A stretch of DNA of 64,000 nt, taken from an uncultured Eubacteriales bacterium. Its GTDB lineage: Bacteria > Bacillota > Clostridia > Christensenellales > CAG-314. Within the stretch, counting starts at the first letter, position 1. Each line of letters starts with the position of its first letter. The notes beneath the pieces were generated by a model that worked only from the letters and a program-made list of their open reading frames with translations, was not told the DNA's origin and did no database searches. A program made the position numbers and the translations under genes. The DNA is taken from NCBI GenBank assembly GCA_900544545.1, contig UQVY01000001.1, positions 62,001 to 126,000 on the forward strand, in the 5' to 3' direction. Shown here piece after piece: positions 1 to 8,035 of this stretch.

Positions 1-24
1 CGGAAAAACTCAATGGAGCTAAAA

Positions 25-390
25 ATGATAAAAAACGAAAAAAAGACGCTTTGGCTGCTTATAAGTTTAATACCGTTCGTCGGAGGAATCGCTTCCGTCA
101 TCGCGGTATCGTTTACTCTGTCGCATTACGGAGAGGACGACGAGGAACGTCCGTTTAACGTCGTGCCGCTTCTCGTGTTTTTCGTACTTGCGGCGATTGC
201 CGGCGTTTTAACTCTTCTGTCCCTTCCCGACTGGCTCAAATGGATACTCGTGTACGTTCTTTTTGCGGCTGCGGGCGTGCTTGACGTACTTTATCTGTTT
301 TTTGAGCTTTCTCCCGCAAGGATAGAGAAAAGGAACGCCCGTATTCAGGCTAAAAAAGACAGGAAAACCGATTCGGAGGAAAAGCGGTAG
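25..390 (+). CDS. Small membrane protein of unknown function
   Basis: About 121 residues with three or four hydrophobic segments (roughly residues 10-30, 45-65 and 70-95) and a charged, lysine-rich C-terminal tail, so probably an integral membrane protein with a cytoplasmic tail. I do not recognise the family. The ATG at 25 is preferred over the in-frame ATG at 13 because GGAG at 15-18 lies six bases before it. The stop codon directly abuts the start of mrnC, so the two are probably translated from one message. The upstream neighbour is outside the window, so its operon position is unknown. Confidence 0.7.
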   Translation: MIKNEKKTLWLLISLIPFVGGIASVIAVSFTLSHYGEDDEERPFNVVPLLVFFVLAAIAGVLTLLSLPDWLKWILVYVLFAAAGVLDVLYLFFELSPARIEKRNARIQAKKDRKTDSEEKR

Positions 391-795
391 ATGTATTTCG
401 GGAAGATAACCGACGCAGAAGCGAGACTTATGAATCCGCTCGTGCTTGCATTCGTTGGGGACGCCGTACACAGTATGTACGTCCGTCATAAGCTTGCGAC
501 GCAAAGCGACGCCAAGTCTCATACTCTCCATCTTCTTGCCGCCGGAGAGGTCAACGCTTCCGCTCAGTCGCTGAAAGCCGCCGTTCTCGAGCCGCTTCTG
601 ACCGAAGAAGAAGTGGACGTTTTCAGGAGGGGGCGAAACGCGAAGCAGCATACCGTCGCAAAAAACGCCGAGCTTAACGACTATAAGCGGGCGAGCGGTT
701 TCGAAGCGCTTTTAGGGTATTTATATCTGACCGGAAGGGAAGAAAGAATCAAAGAGCTTTTGTCCGTCGGAGCGGACGAAAGAGGGTCGGACTGA
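391..795 (+). CDS. mrnC: Mini-ribonuclease III (MrnC)
   Basis: Small RNase III-fold endoribonuclease without the double-stranded-RNA-binding domain; in Bacillus it matures 23S rRNA ends. At 134 residues it has the usual family length. The diagnostic helix with FVGDAV at residues 21-26 carries the catalytic aspartate (D24), and the C-terminal GFEALLGYLYL segment matches the second RNase III signature. It sits immediately before rlmB, the order commonly seen in Bacillota. GGAGG lies about 11 bases before the ATG, inside the preceding gene, which suggests coupled translation. Confidence 0.92.
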   Translation: MYFGKITDAEARLMNPLVLAFVGDAVHSMYVRHKLATQSDAKSHTLHLLAAGEVNASAQSLKAAVLEPLLTEEEVDVFRRGRNAKQHTVAKNAELNDYKRASGFEALLGYLYLTGREERIKELLSVGADERGSD

Positions 796-851
796 CGCAA
801 AAACAAAGGGATTATAAAAAGAGTCGGATTTGCGGCTTGATTGGAGCAGAA

Positions 852-1562
852 ATGAAAATCGAAGGAAGAAACGCGGTTACCGAAGCGATAAGAGAAGGAA
901 GGCTGGATTGTTTATACGTCGAAAACGGAACGAAACACCCCGTCGTGAATATGGCGCTCGAGAACGGAATCAAGGTCAGATACGTGAACAGGAACGTCCT
1001 CGACAAAGAGTCGGAAACGGGGCGTCATCAGGGATTCGTCGGAGTTACGAGGGATTTCGAGTATTGCGATACGGACGATATTCTCGCGCTTGCCAAAGAG
1101 AGGAAGGAAGAACCGCTTATCGTCGTTCTCGACGGAATCGAAGATCCTCATAATCTCGGAAGCATTATAAGATCGGCTGAATGCGCGGGCGTTCACGGTA
1201 TAGTCATTCCGAAAAACAGGTCGGCTCAGGTCAACGAAACGGTTATAAGATGCTCGGCGGGAGCTGCCGTTCATATGAAGATAGCCCGGGTTACGAATAT
1301 CAATTCCGCGATAGAAGAACTTAAAGAAAAGGGCGTGTGGACCTACGCGGCGGATATGGACGGACAATGCGTTTACGACGCGGATTTATCGGGCGGAACG
1401 GCTTTCGTCATAGGAAGCGAAGGCTTCGGAGTAAAAAGACTTACCCGCGAGCTTTGCGACGGAGTGGTTTCCCTTCCCGTAAGAGGACAGGTCAATTCTC
1501 TCAACGCTTCGGTCGCGTGCGGAATTCTGGTTTACGAGGCGGTTCGTCGGAGGAGAGGATAA
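852..1562 (+). CDS. rlmB: 23S rRNA 2'-O-ribose methyltransferase, TrmH/RlmB family
   Basis: SpoU/TrmH-family enzyme with a trefoil-knot SAM site, predicted to methylate guanosine 2251 of 23S rRNA. It has an N-terminal substrate-binding domain (EGRNAV near the start), motif 1 with N101 and R107 in NLGSIIRSAE, and the C-terminal knot motif with SLNASVA near residue 220. The ATG at 852 is chosen over an upstream TTG at 837 because GGAG at 843-846 precedes it by five bases, giving 236 residues. The stop overlaps the start of the sigma factor gene by one base (TAATG), indicating translational coupling. Confidence 0.92.
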   Translation: MKIEGRNAVTEAIREGRLDCLYVENGTKHPVVNMALENGIKVRYVNRNVLDKESETGRHQGFVGVTRDFEYCDTDDILALAKERKEEPLIVVLDGIEDPHNLGSIIRSAECAGVHGIVIPKNRSAQVNETVIRCSAGAAVHMKIARVTNINSAIEELKEKGVWTYAADMDGQCVYDADLSGGTAFVIGSEGFGVKRLTRELCDGVVSLPVRGQVNSLNASVACGILVYEAVRRRRG

Positions 1563-2113
1563 TGCTTGACGAAAGCTCGGCAGTTCTTGCGGAGAAGGCC
1601 GCGGCAGGCGATAAGGAAGCGATGGAGCTGCTCGTGAGGGATTTTATGCCCGTCCTGAAGTCCTACGCCAACACTTATTTCGTGCTGGGCGGAGATAAAG
1701 ACGACGTTCTTCAGGAAGGAATGCTCGGTTTGTTTTTTGCCGTAAGGGATTTCGATTCTTCGCAGGGGCAGTTCGTACCGTTTGCGATGATGTGCATAAA
1801 AGGAAGGATCTACGCCGCTATCCGTCAGTCGAAAACGAATAAGCAAAGCCCTTTGAATTATTGCGTAGAACTTACGGAGAACGAGATTTCGCAGAATTTC
1901 GATCCGATGGAAACTCTTCTTAAAAAGGAATGGCGCGAGAATTTCTGGAAGACGGTTTATTCGAAGCTCAGCAAGACCGAAAGAACGGTCGTGGAGATGT
2001 ACGTTTCGGGTAAATCCTATGCGGAAATAGCGGCGGCTCTCGGCAAAGACGCGAAAACCGTCGATAACGCCTTGACTCGTGCGAGAAGAAAGCTCAAGAA
2101 TGAACTCGTATAG
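1562..2113 (+). CDS. sigH: RNA polymerase sigma factor, SigH-like
   Basis: A 183-residue sigma-70-family protein with region 2 (DVLQEGMLGLFFAVRDFD around residues 55-72) and a region 4 helix-turn-helix near residues 140-180 (SYAEIAAALGKDAKTVDNAL). In Bacillota this position downstream of mrnC-rlmB is the usual place for SigH, which controls the transition to stationary phase, competence or sporulation. Assignment to SigH rather than another small sigma factor rests on the gene order plus this domain layout. The start overlaps the rlmB stop, and the upstream end of rlmB supplies a GGAGAGG ribosome site. Confidence 0.8.
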   Translation: MLDESSAVLAEKAAAGDKEAMELLVRDFMPVLKSYANTYFVLGGDKDDVLQEGMLGLFFAVRDFDSSQGQFVPFAMMCIKGRIYAAIRQSKTNKQSPLNYCVELTENEISQNFDPMETLLKKEWRENFWKTVYSKLSKTERTVVEMYVSGKSYAEIAAALGKDAKTVDNALTRARRKLKNELV

Positions 2114-2148
2114 AAAAAACGGCGAATCGATCGGGTAAGGAGAAAAGA

Positions 2149-3708
2149 ATGGCTTATCTGGCACTATACAGAAGACTGAGACCGGAATCGTTCTCCGAAG
2201 TCATCGGTCAGGATCATATAACGACTACGCTGCTCAATCAGATAAAGCGTAATCAGGTAGGGCACGCGTATCTTTTCACGGGGACGCGGGGAGTCGGAAA
2301 AACCTCCGTCGCAAGGCTCTTTGCGAAAGCGATATGCTGTCTCGATCCGAAGGACGGACGTCCGTGCGGGAAATGCGCGGCTTGTCTGAGCCGCTCTGAG
2401 GCTTCTCCGGATATCGTCGAACTCGACGCGGCGAGCAACAACGGAGTGGATAACGTCAGGGATATCCGCGACGGAGTTATTTATCCTCCGGCGGTCGGGA
2501 AACGAAAGGTCTATATAATAGACGAAGTCCATATGCTTACGGGCGCGGCTTTCAACGCTCTTTTAAAGACTCTCGAAGAGCCTCCCGAGTACGTCGTTTT
2601 CATTCTCTGTACGACCGAAGTTCATAAGCTTCCGCAGACTATAATGTCGCGTTGTATGAGGTTCGATTTCAGACTTGTGGGAACGGACGCGCTTTTCGGA
2701 CTTTTAAAGAAGGTTTTTGAGGAAGAGAAGAAAGAATGCGAAGAGTCTGCTCTTTACCTTATCGCCGAAAACGCAAGGGGAAGCGTAAGGGACGCTTTGA
2801 GTATTGCCGACAGATGTCTTACGATAAGCGGAGGAAAGCTCACTTACGCGGAGGTTGCCGACGCTCTCGGTTCGGGAGACGTTTTGTCCCTCAGGGAGCT
2901 TATAGGAGCCGTTATAAGCCGCGATGCCGGGCGTGCCGTAACGCTTTTGTCCGAGAGGATGTCCGGAGGAACCAATCCTTCCGTGCTTGCGAGGGAAATC
3001 GGACGATATTTCAGGAATCTTACCGTAGTCCGTACCGTCGGCGATCCCGATTCGGTTCTGAAGCTTCCCGAAAGTCTTATGGCTCCTCTCAGAGAAGACG
3101 CTAAGTGCGGGGATACGAGAAGATTTCTGTCCTGCGCGGAGGTTTTTACGTCTCTCGAAGGCGATATGCGTTATTCGCTTTCCCCTCAGCTTATACTCGA
3201 ATCCGCGGTAATCAGGTGCGCTCTCGACGAAGAGAGCGATACGCGTCTGAAGCTGGAGCTGCTCGAAAAGCGTATGGAAAGAATCGAAAAAGCTCTTTCG
3301 TCGGGGACTTTGACCGTCGGAGAAACGGAAACCGACGCGGTCAGGGAGGAGAAGAAGCCTTCTTCCGAGGAGGTAAAAAGCTTTTCGGAATTCACGCAAA
3401 GAGACGTCGAGAGAAGTTGGGCAAGACTTACGGCTTCCGCGAGAAAAAACGGCGGACTCGTTTTCGACGCGGTCAAGAAGGTTACGAAGGTCGAAAAGTC
3501 GGGTAAAAAGCTCCGTATACAGGCGGAGCCGGTAATTTACGAGCTTATAAGCGGGGATAAGGCTCTTTCCGAATCGCTTTCCTTGCTCATAAGGGCGAAT
3601 TTCGGCGACGCCGCGTGGGAAATCGAACGCAGCGACGTCCGGACCGAAAGCGAAGTCGTCCAGAAGCTTAAAGAACTTACCGACGGAAAACTCAGAATCG
3701 AAAAATAA
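2149..3708 (+). CDS. dnaX: DNA polymerase III subunit gamma/tau
   Basis: Clamp-loader ATPase of the replicative polymerase. The 519-residue protein shows Walker A GTRGVGKT at residues 45-52, the zinc module with cysteines near 64, 73, 76 and 79, DEVH at 125-128 and a sensor region with SRC. After the AAA+ and lid domains (to about residue 365) come a charged linker and a short C-terminal domain. I did not identify a programmed frameshift signal, so whether a shorter gamma form is made is open. AAGGAG precedes the ATG. It heads the conserved dnaX-ybaB-recR trio. Confidence 0.95.
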   Translation: MAYLALYRRLRPESFSEVIGQDHITTTLLNQIKRNQVGHAYLFTGTRGVGKTSVARLFAKAICCLDPKDGRPCGKCAACLSRSEASPDIVELDAASNNGVDNVRDIRDGVIYPPAVGKRKVYIIDEVHMLTGAAFNALLKTLEEPPEYVVFILCTTEVHKLPQTIMSRCMRFDFRLVGTDALFGLLKKVFEEEKKECEESALYLIAENARGSVRDALSIADRCLTISGGKLTYAEVADALGSGDVLSLRELIGAVISRDAGRAVTLLSERMSGGTNPSVLAREIGRYFRNLTVVRTVGDPDSVLKLPESLMAPLREDAKCGDTRRFLSCAEVFTSLEGDMRYSLSPQLILESAVIRCALDEESDTRLKLELLEKRMERIEKALSSGTLTVGETETDAVREEKKPSSEEVKSFSEFTQRDVERSWARLTASARKNGGLVFDAVKKVTKVEKSGKKLRIQAEPVIYELISGDKALSESLSLLIRANFGDAAWEIERSDVRTESEVVQKLKELTDGKLRIEK

Positions 3709-3759
3709 ACGACGCGGTTTTTCCGCGATTAATCATCAAATAAAGACAGGAGAATCATT

Positions 3760-4080
3760 ATGGCTAACAGAAATTTCGGCGGCGGAATGAATATGCAGCA
3801 GCTTGCTCTTCAGGCGCAGAGAATGCAGCAGAAGATACTCAAGGCTCAGGAAGAACTTGAAAATATGGAAATCGACGGAACTGCGGGAAACGGACTCGTT
3901 ACAGTGACTCTTACCGGACAGAAAAAGCTTGTCGGAGTAAGTATAAAGCCCGAAGCGGTGGATTTGGACGACCTCGAAATGCTCGAAGATCTTATCGTTG
4001 CCGCTTACAATGCGGCTGCCGAAGAAGCTGACGCGGCTTCCAAGGAACTTATGCCCGACGCAGCCAACGGACTGTTCTGA
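3760..4080 (+). CDS. ybaB: Nucleoid-associated protein, YbaB/EbfC family
   Basis: Small DNA-binding protein (106 residues) that forms dimers with a central sheet and helical arms. The long N-terminal helix rich in Q, M and E (MQQLALQAQRMQQK) and the core GLVTVTLTGQ and LEDLIVAAYNAA segments are typical of the family. AGGAG lies seven bases before the ATG. It sits between dnaX and recR, the standard arrangement. The first residues are unusually rich in glycine (NFGGGMNM), a common but variable feature of these proteins. Confidence 0.92.
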   Translation: MANRNFGGGMNMQQLALQAQRMQQKILKAQEELENMEIDGTAGNGLVTVTLTGQKKLVGVSIKPEAVDLDDLEMLEDLIVAAYNAAAEEADAASKELMPDAANGLF

Positions 4081-4087
4081 TTTTATC

Positions 4088-4681
4088 GTGGCGAACGGCA
4101 ATATAAAGGCTCTCAACGAGCTTATAGGTAAGTTTATGACTCTTCCGGGAGTCGGCAACAAAACCGCGCAGCGTTACGCTCTTTCCGTTCTGAAAATGAG
4201 CGAAGCCGACGCGGAGGAATTTTCGAAAGCGATTGTAAGCGCGAGAAAGAACGTCAAGTTCTGCCGTATATGCGGGAATTTCACCGAAGGAGACGTCTGC
4301 GACATCTGTGCGACGAGAGATTCGGCGGTTATCTGCGTGGTCAAGGATCCGAAGGATATTTTTGCTCTGGAAAGAGTCCGCGACTATAAAGGCACGTATC
4401 ACGTTCTGGGCGGCGTGCTTAATCCTCTCGAAAACGTAGGTCCCAACGATCTTCGCATAAAAGAGCTTATCGATCGTCTTGACGGAAGCGTAGGGGAAGT
4501 CATTATCGCTACGAATCCCGACGTGGAGGGGGAGGCTACGGCCGTTTATCTTTCGAGACTTATAAAACCGCTCGGAGTGAAGGTTACGCGTATCGCGCGC
4601 GGAGTTTCCGTCGGCAGCGATCTCGAATACGCCGACGAAGTCACGCTTTCGAGGGCTATGGAAGACAGGCGCGAGATGTAG
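4088..4681 (+). CDS. recR: Recombination mediator RecR
   Basis: RecR loads RecA onto gapped DNA together with RecF/RecO. The protein shows the helix-hairpin-helix LPGVGNKTAQR (residues 19-29), a four-cysteine zinc finger (C59, C62, C71, C74) and a Toprim domain beginning VICVVKDPKD. I chose the GTG at 4088, eight bases after the ybaB stop, because it gives 197 residues, close to the usual 200; there is no good Shine-Dalgarno, so translation may depend on coupling to ybaB. The only other nearby in-frame option is an internal ATG before LPGVG, which would cut the N-terminal helix. Confidence 0.92.
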   Translation: MANGNIKALNELIGKFMTLPGVGNKTAQRYALSVLKMSEADAEEFSKAIVSARKNVKFCRICGNFTEGDVCDICATRDSAVICVVKDPKDIFALERVRDYKGTYHVLGGVLNPLENVGPNDLRIKELIDRLDGSVGEVIIATNPDVEGEATAVYLSRLIKPLGVKVTRIARGVSVGSDLEYADEVTLSRAMEDRREM

Positions 4682-4701
4682 CGTCGTTTTCGGAGAAGAA
4701 T

Positions 4702-5709
4702 ATGAAGTGTTGTTTATGTCCGAGGAAATGCGGAGTCGATCGCGAAGTTTCCGCGGGCTTCTGCGGAGTCGGCAACGATATAATCGTAGGAAACGTCGGT
4801 ATCCATAAATGGGAAGAACCGATAATCGGCGGCTCCGGAGGAAGCGGAGCGGTTTTTTTCTGCGGTTGTAATCTCAGATGCGTCTACTGCCAGAATTTCG
4901 AAATAAGCCACGGCGAGTTTTCCCGATTTTTCTGCGGCGCGGAAAGCTCGGAGACTTTTTCGTCGGGGCACGCTTTCCGCACGGAGCCTTCGGGTATGAG
5001 AATATCTCTTAAACCCGTCGGCTATAAGGTTTCTTCGGAAGAAATTGCCGAAAAGCTCGTCGAAATGCAGCTGAACGGAGCGGAGTGCGCGGATTTCGTA
5101 ACTCCTACGCATTATTCCGATAAAATCACCGAGATTGTTTCCGAAGCGAGAAAAAGAGGGCTTACCGTTCCCGTCGTTTACAATTGCGGCGGTTACGAAG
5201 ATTGTGAAACGCTTAAAAAGCTGGAAGACTTTGTGGACGTGTACCTTCCCGATTTCAAATACGCGGACGGCGAGCTTTCCCGCAGACTTTCGGGAGCGAG
5301 AGATTATCCCGAAGTCGCTCTCAAGGCGATAACCGAGATGAAGAGGCAGAAAAAAGACGTTATCGGGAACGGAAAAATGAAGAGCGGAGTGCTTATCCGT
5401 CATCTCGTTTTGCCTTCTCTTTTGAATAACAGCAGAAAAGTTCTCGACCTTATCAAGGAGAATTTCGGAACGGAAACCTACGTGAGCCTTATGAGCCAGT
5501 ATTTTCCGCCCGAGATACCTATCGGAGAGGTCTGTCTCAACAGGAAGCTTACGAGGCTGGAAAAAAACAGAATCGAAGATTATTTCTTTTCGCTGGGCTT
5601 TAATAACGGTTTCGTTCAGGAACTTTGCTCGGCGGATAAAAAATACGTTCCCGTCTGGGACGGAGAACGGAAGTTGCGGAGGAAAGACAATGAAATGCCC
5701 GTATTGTAA
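4702..5709 (+). CDS. Radical SAM protein, PflX/PflA-like (COG1313-type)
   Basis: A 335-residue radical SAM enzyme with the 4Fe-4S motif C56-x3-C60-x2-C63 (GCNLRCVYCQ), preceded by an N-terminal Cys cluster (MKCCLCPRKC) typical of the group related to pyruvate formate-lyase activases. The downstream TPTHYS and YNCGGYE segments fit that group. Substrate unknown. There is an apparent insertion of about 35 residues (about 71-105) right after the cluster-binding motif, compared with what I know of the family. GGAG precedes the ATG, and the 3' end overlaps nrdR by 20 bases. Confidence 0.82.
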   Translation: MKCCLCPRKCGVDREVSAGFCGVGNDIIVGNVGIHKWEEPIIGGSGGSGAVFFCGCNLRCVYCQNFEISHGEFSRFFCGAESSETFSSGHAFRTEPSGMRISLKPVGYKVSSEEIAEKLVEMQLNGAECADFVTPTHYSDKITEIVSEARKRGLTVPVVYNCGGYEDCETLKKLEDFVDVYLPDFKYADGELSRRLSGARDYPEVALKAITEMKRQKKDVIGNGKMKSGVLIRHLVLPSLLNNSRKVLDLIKENFGTETYVSLMSQYFPPEIPIGEVCLNRKLTRLEKNRIEDYFFSLGFNNGFVQELCSADKKYVPVWDGERKLRRKDNEMPVL

Positions 5710-6172
5710 GGATCATCCCGATCTTAAAGTTATAGACAGCCGTCCCGAGGACGACGGACAGGCAATTAAAAGACGCCGCGAATGTCCGGAATGTCAGCGA
5801 AGGTATACGACCTACGAAAGAATAGAGTTAAAGCCTCTTTACGTAGTCAAAAAGAACGGAAACCGACAGCTTTTCGATTCGAATAAAGTCAGAAACGGTA
5901 TTCAGCTTGCCTGCACCAACAGGCCGGTTTCCGCGGCAAAGATAGACGAGCTTGTCAGGAGCGTGGAAAAAACCGTCGGCGATATGCAGATGGACGAGGT
6001 TCCGAGTTCGGTTATAGGAAATCTCGTTATGGACAGGCTTATGGAAACGGACGAAGTGTCTTACGTAAGATTCGCCTCGGTTTACAGGCATTTTACCGAC
6101 ACGAGGACGTTCATCACCGAAATGCAGAAGCTTCTTTCGGAGCTTGAAAAATACGAAGGGAAGAAAAAGTGA
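5690..6172 (+). CDS. nrdR: Transcriptional repressor NrdR
   Basis: Nucleotide-sensing repressor of ribonucleotide reductase genes. It has the N-terminal zinc ribbon (cysteines 3, 6, 32 and 35), the characteristic VIDSRP segment and RRRECPECQRR, followed by the ATP-cone domain that binds ATP or dATP. At 160 residues it has the usual length. It begins inside the radical SAM gene with GGAGG seven bases before the ATG, and its stop overlaps the GTG of the next gene in GTGA. No ribonucleotide reductase gene or NrdR box was seen in this window, so its targets lie elsewhere. Confidence 0.95.
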   Translation: MKCPYCKDHPDLKVIDSRPEDDGQAIKRRRECPECQRRYTTYERIELKPLYVVKKNGNRQLFDSNKVRNGIQLACTNRPVSAAKIDELVRSVEKTVGDMQMDEVPSSVIGNLVMDRLMETDEVSYVRFASVYRHFTDTRTFITEMQKLLSELEKYEGKKK

Positions 6173-7020
6173 AAGTAAGCGGCGAGTGGAAGGATTATAC
6201 GATTATTGCGACGGGCGACGGCGAAAAGCTCGAAAGATGGGGGAAATATACTCTTCTGCGTCCCGATCCGCAGGTTATATGGAGAGCGAAGAAACCTCTT
6301 GCGTCTTATAAGGGCATAGACGCTCATTACATAAGAAGCAATACGGGCGGCGGGTATTGGGAATACGATACGCAGCTTCCCGAAGAGTGGACGGTATCGT
6401 GGAGGAATCTGACCTTTTCGGTCAAGCCGATGGGCTTCAAACATACCGGACTTTTTCCCGAGCAGGCGGTTAACTGGGACGCTATGACGAAGCTTATTTC
6501 GGGCGCGGGAAGGGAAATAAAGGTGCTTAATCTCTTTGCGTATACCGGAGGAGCGACCGTTGCCTGCCTTAAAGCGGGGGCTTCCGTCTGTCACGTAGAC
6601 GCGGCGAAGAATATGGTCGAAAGATGCAGGAAGAATTGTCTTCTTTCGGAAGTAGCCGGCGGTAAGGTCAGGTATATAGTCGACGACTGCAAGAAGTTCA
6701 TTAAGCGCGAAATCAACCGCGGCAACCGCTACGACGCGATAATTATGGATCCTCCGAGTTACGGAAGAGGAAGCAACGGAGAAATCTGGAAGCTCGAAAA
6801 CGACTTATACGATTTCGTCGTGCTTGCGGCGGAGGTGTTGTCCGACAACCCGCTTTTCGTCCTGATAAACAGCTATACGACGGGGCTTCAGCCCGCGGTC
6901 ATAGGAAACGTCCTCGATCTTGCCGTAAAAGGCGGAAAAACGGACGCATACGAGGTCTGTCTTCCGACCGAAGAAGGAATAGTCCTTCCGTGCGGGGCGA
7001 GCGGACTGAAAACATTTTGA
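6169..7020 (+). CDS. Class I SAM-dependent methyltransferase, RlmI/RlmK-like
   Basis: Predicted nucleic-acid methyltransferase of 283 residues. The SAM-binding glycine motif is LNLFAYTGGAT (about 123-133), with the acidic end of strand 2 at HVDAAKNM, and the catalytic-face motif DPPSYG around residues 194-199, as in rRNA cytosine or guanine methyltransferases of the COG1092 type. It lacks an N-terminal PUA domain. The exact RNA target cannot be told. GTG start with a four-base overlap with nrdR; the next gene, another RNA-modification enzyme, follows after 22 bases. Confidence 0.82.
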   Translation: MKVSGEWKDYTIIATGDGEKLERWGKYTLLRPDPQVIWRAKKPLASYKGIDAHYIRSNTGGGYWEYDTQLPEEWTVSWRNLTFSVKPMGFKHTGLFPEQAVNWDAMTKLISGAGREIKVLNLFAYTGGATVACLKAGASVCHVDAAKNMVERCRKNCLLSEVAGGKVRYIVDDCKKFIKREINRGNRYDAIIMDPPSYGRGSNGEIWKLENDLYDFVVLAAEVLSDNPLFVLINSYTTGLQPAVIGNVLDLAVKGGKTDAYEVCLPTEEGIVLPCGASGLKTF

Positions 7021-7042
7021 TTTTTGCGAACGAGGTAGATTG

Positions 7043-7780
7043 ATGAGAACCTTTACAATGGACGATATCCCCGTGCTTTACGAGGATAAACATATTATCG
7101 TGGTCAATAAGCCGCAAAACCTGCCCAGTCAGGCAGACGCTTCCGGCGACGCCGATTTGCTTACCATTCTCAAGCAGTATATCAAGGAAAGAGACGGAAA
7201 GCCGGGCAACGTTTATCTTGCTCTTCTTCACAGGCTCGACAGAGTTACGGGCGGCGTTATGGTTTTTGCGAAAAACGATAAAAGCGCGGCAAGACTTTCC
7301 GAAGCGATAAGAAACGACGAAGTTACTAAAAAATACCTGACCGTCGTGCTCGGCAAGCCCAAGCGTCACGAAGGTAAACTCGTCAATTTCCTTAAAAAGA
7401 ACGCTTCGACGAACGTAGTGTATGTTTCGAGCGAAGCTACGCCCGGAGTAAAGAGAGCCGAGCTTGATTACAGGCTTCTCGCGTCTGCGGGAGGAGTGGT
7501 GAGTCTTCTCGAAATCGGACTCGTAACGGGAAGATCTCATCAGATAAGAGTTCAGATGGCAGCTCAGGGGCTTCCCGTATTCGGCGACGTGAAATACGGC
7601 GGAGACAGGCTTGCCAAGGGACACAACATCGCTTTATGGGCGTTTTATCTCGAATTCGTTCATCCCGTAACGGGCGATACGATGAGATTCGTTTCCTATC
7701 CGCCCGAGGACAAGGAGCCTTGGGTTAAATTCAACCTCGAAGAATATATAGAGCCGTATAAAAAGAGAAAAGAAATCTGA
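7043..7780 (+). CDS. RluA-family RNA pseudouridine synthase
   Basis: Converts uridines in rRNA or tRNA to pseudouridine. The catalytic motif HRLDRVTGG contains the aspartate D66, and the later RSHQIRVQMA motif and FGDVKYGG segment are standard for the RluA/RluD group. At 245 residues there is no N-terminal S4 domain, so it resembles the shorter members of the family. The ATG at 7043 is chosen because GAGG lies seven bases upstream; a TTG directly before it and an ATG five codons later are alternatives. It closes the first plus-strand gene run. Confidence 0.9.
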   Translation: MRTFTMDDIPVLYEDKHIIVVNKPQNLPSQADASGDADLLTILKQYIKERDGKPGNVYLALLHRLDRVTGGVMVFAKNDKSAARLSEAIRNDEVTKKYLTVVLGKPKRHEGKLVNFLKKNASTNVVYVSSEATPGVKRAELDYRLLASAGGVVSLLEIGLVTGRSHQIRVQMAAQGLPVFGDVKYGGDRLAKGHNIALWAFYLEFVHPVTGDTMRFVSYPPEDKEPWVKFNLEEYIEPYKKRKEI

Positions 7781-7860
7781 TTTTTCCGCTCGGCCGGAAA
7801 ATGAGCGAAGGACGCAAAAAACGGCTTGTTTGCGGGCGGAATAAGACAGAAATCGCGATA

Positions 7861-7882
7861 AACCCGCGCTTACGGTTTTTTG
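7861..7882 (+). terminator. Possible weak terminator after the first gene run
   Basis: A short hairpin AACC(c)G / CGGTT runs into a T6 tract. The stem is only about five pairs with a bulge, so this is tentative. A second hairpin (TTTTCCG / CGGAAAA) lies at about 7783-7803 but has no T tract. Together they lie between the pseudouridine synthase and the promoter at 7914. Confidence 0.3.
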
Positions 7883-7913
7883 CGATTGAAACGGTAAAAA
7901 TTCTTCAAAACGA

Positions 7914-7942
7914 TTGACAATAATTGCATAAAAGGGTAAAAT
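7914..7942 (+). promoter_or_regulatory. Sigma-A-type promoter for the 8036 surface-protein gene
   Basis: TTGACA at 7914-7919, 17 bases, TAAAAT at 7937-7942; expected start near 7949. The leader before the ATG at 8036 would be about 87 bases. This is one of the strongest promoters in the window by match to consensus. Confidence 0.85.
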
Positions 7943-8035
7943 ATACTGAGTGAGCCGTTTTGCTCGGTCGGAACGGTTCGGTTTGTCGCTTTTACCCGCG
8001 GCATTCAGCTATACAAAACGGAGGAATTCTCTATA

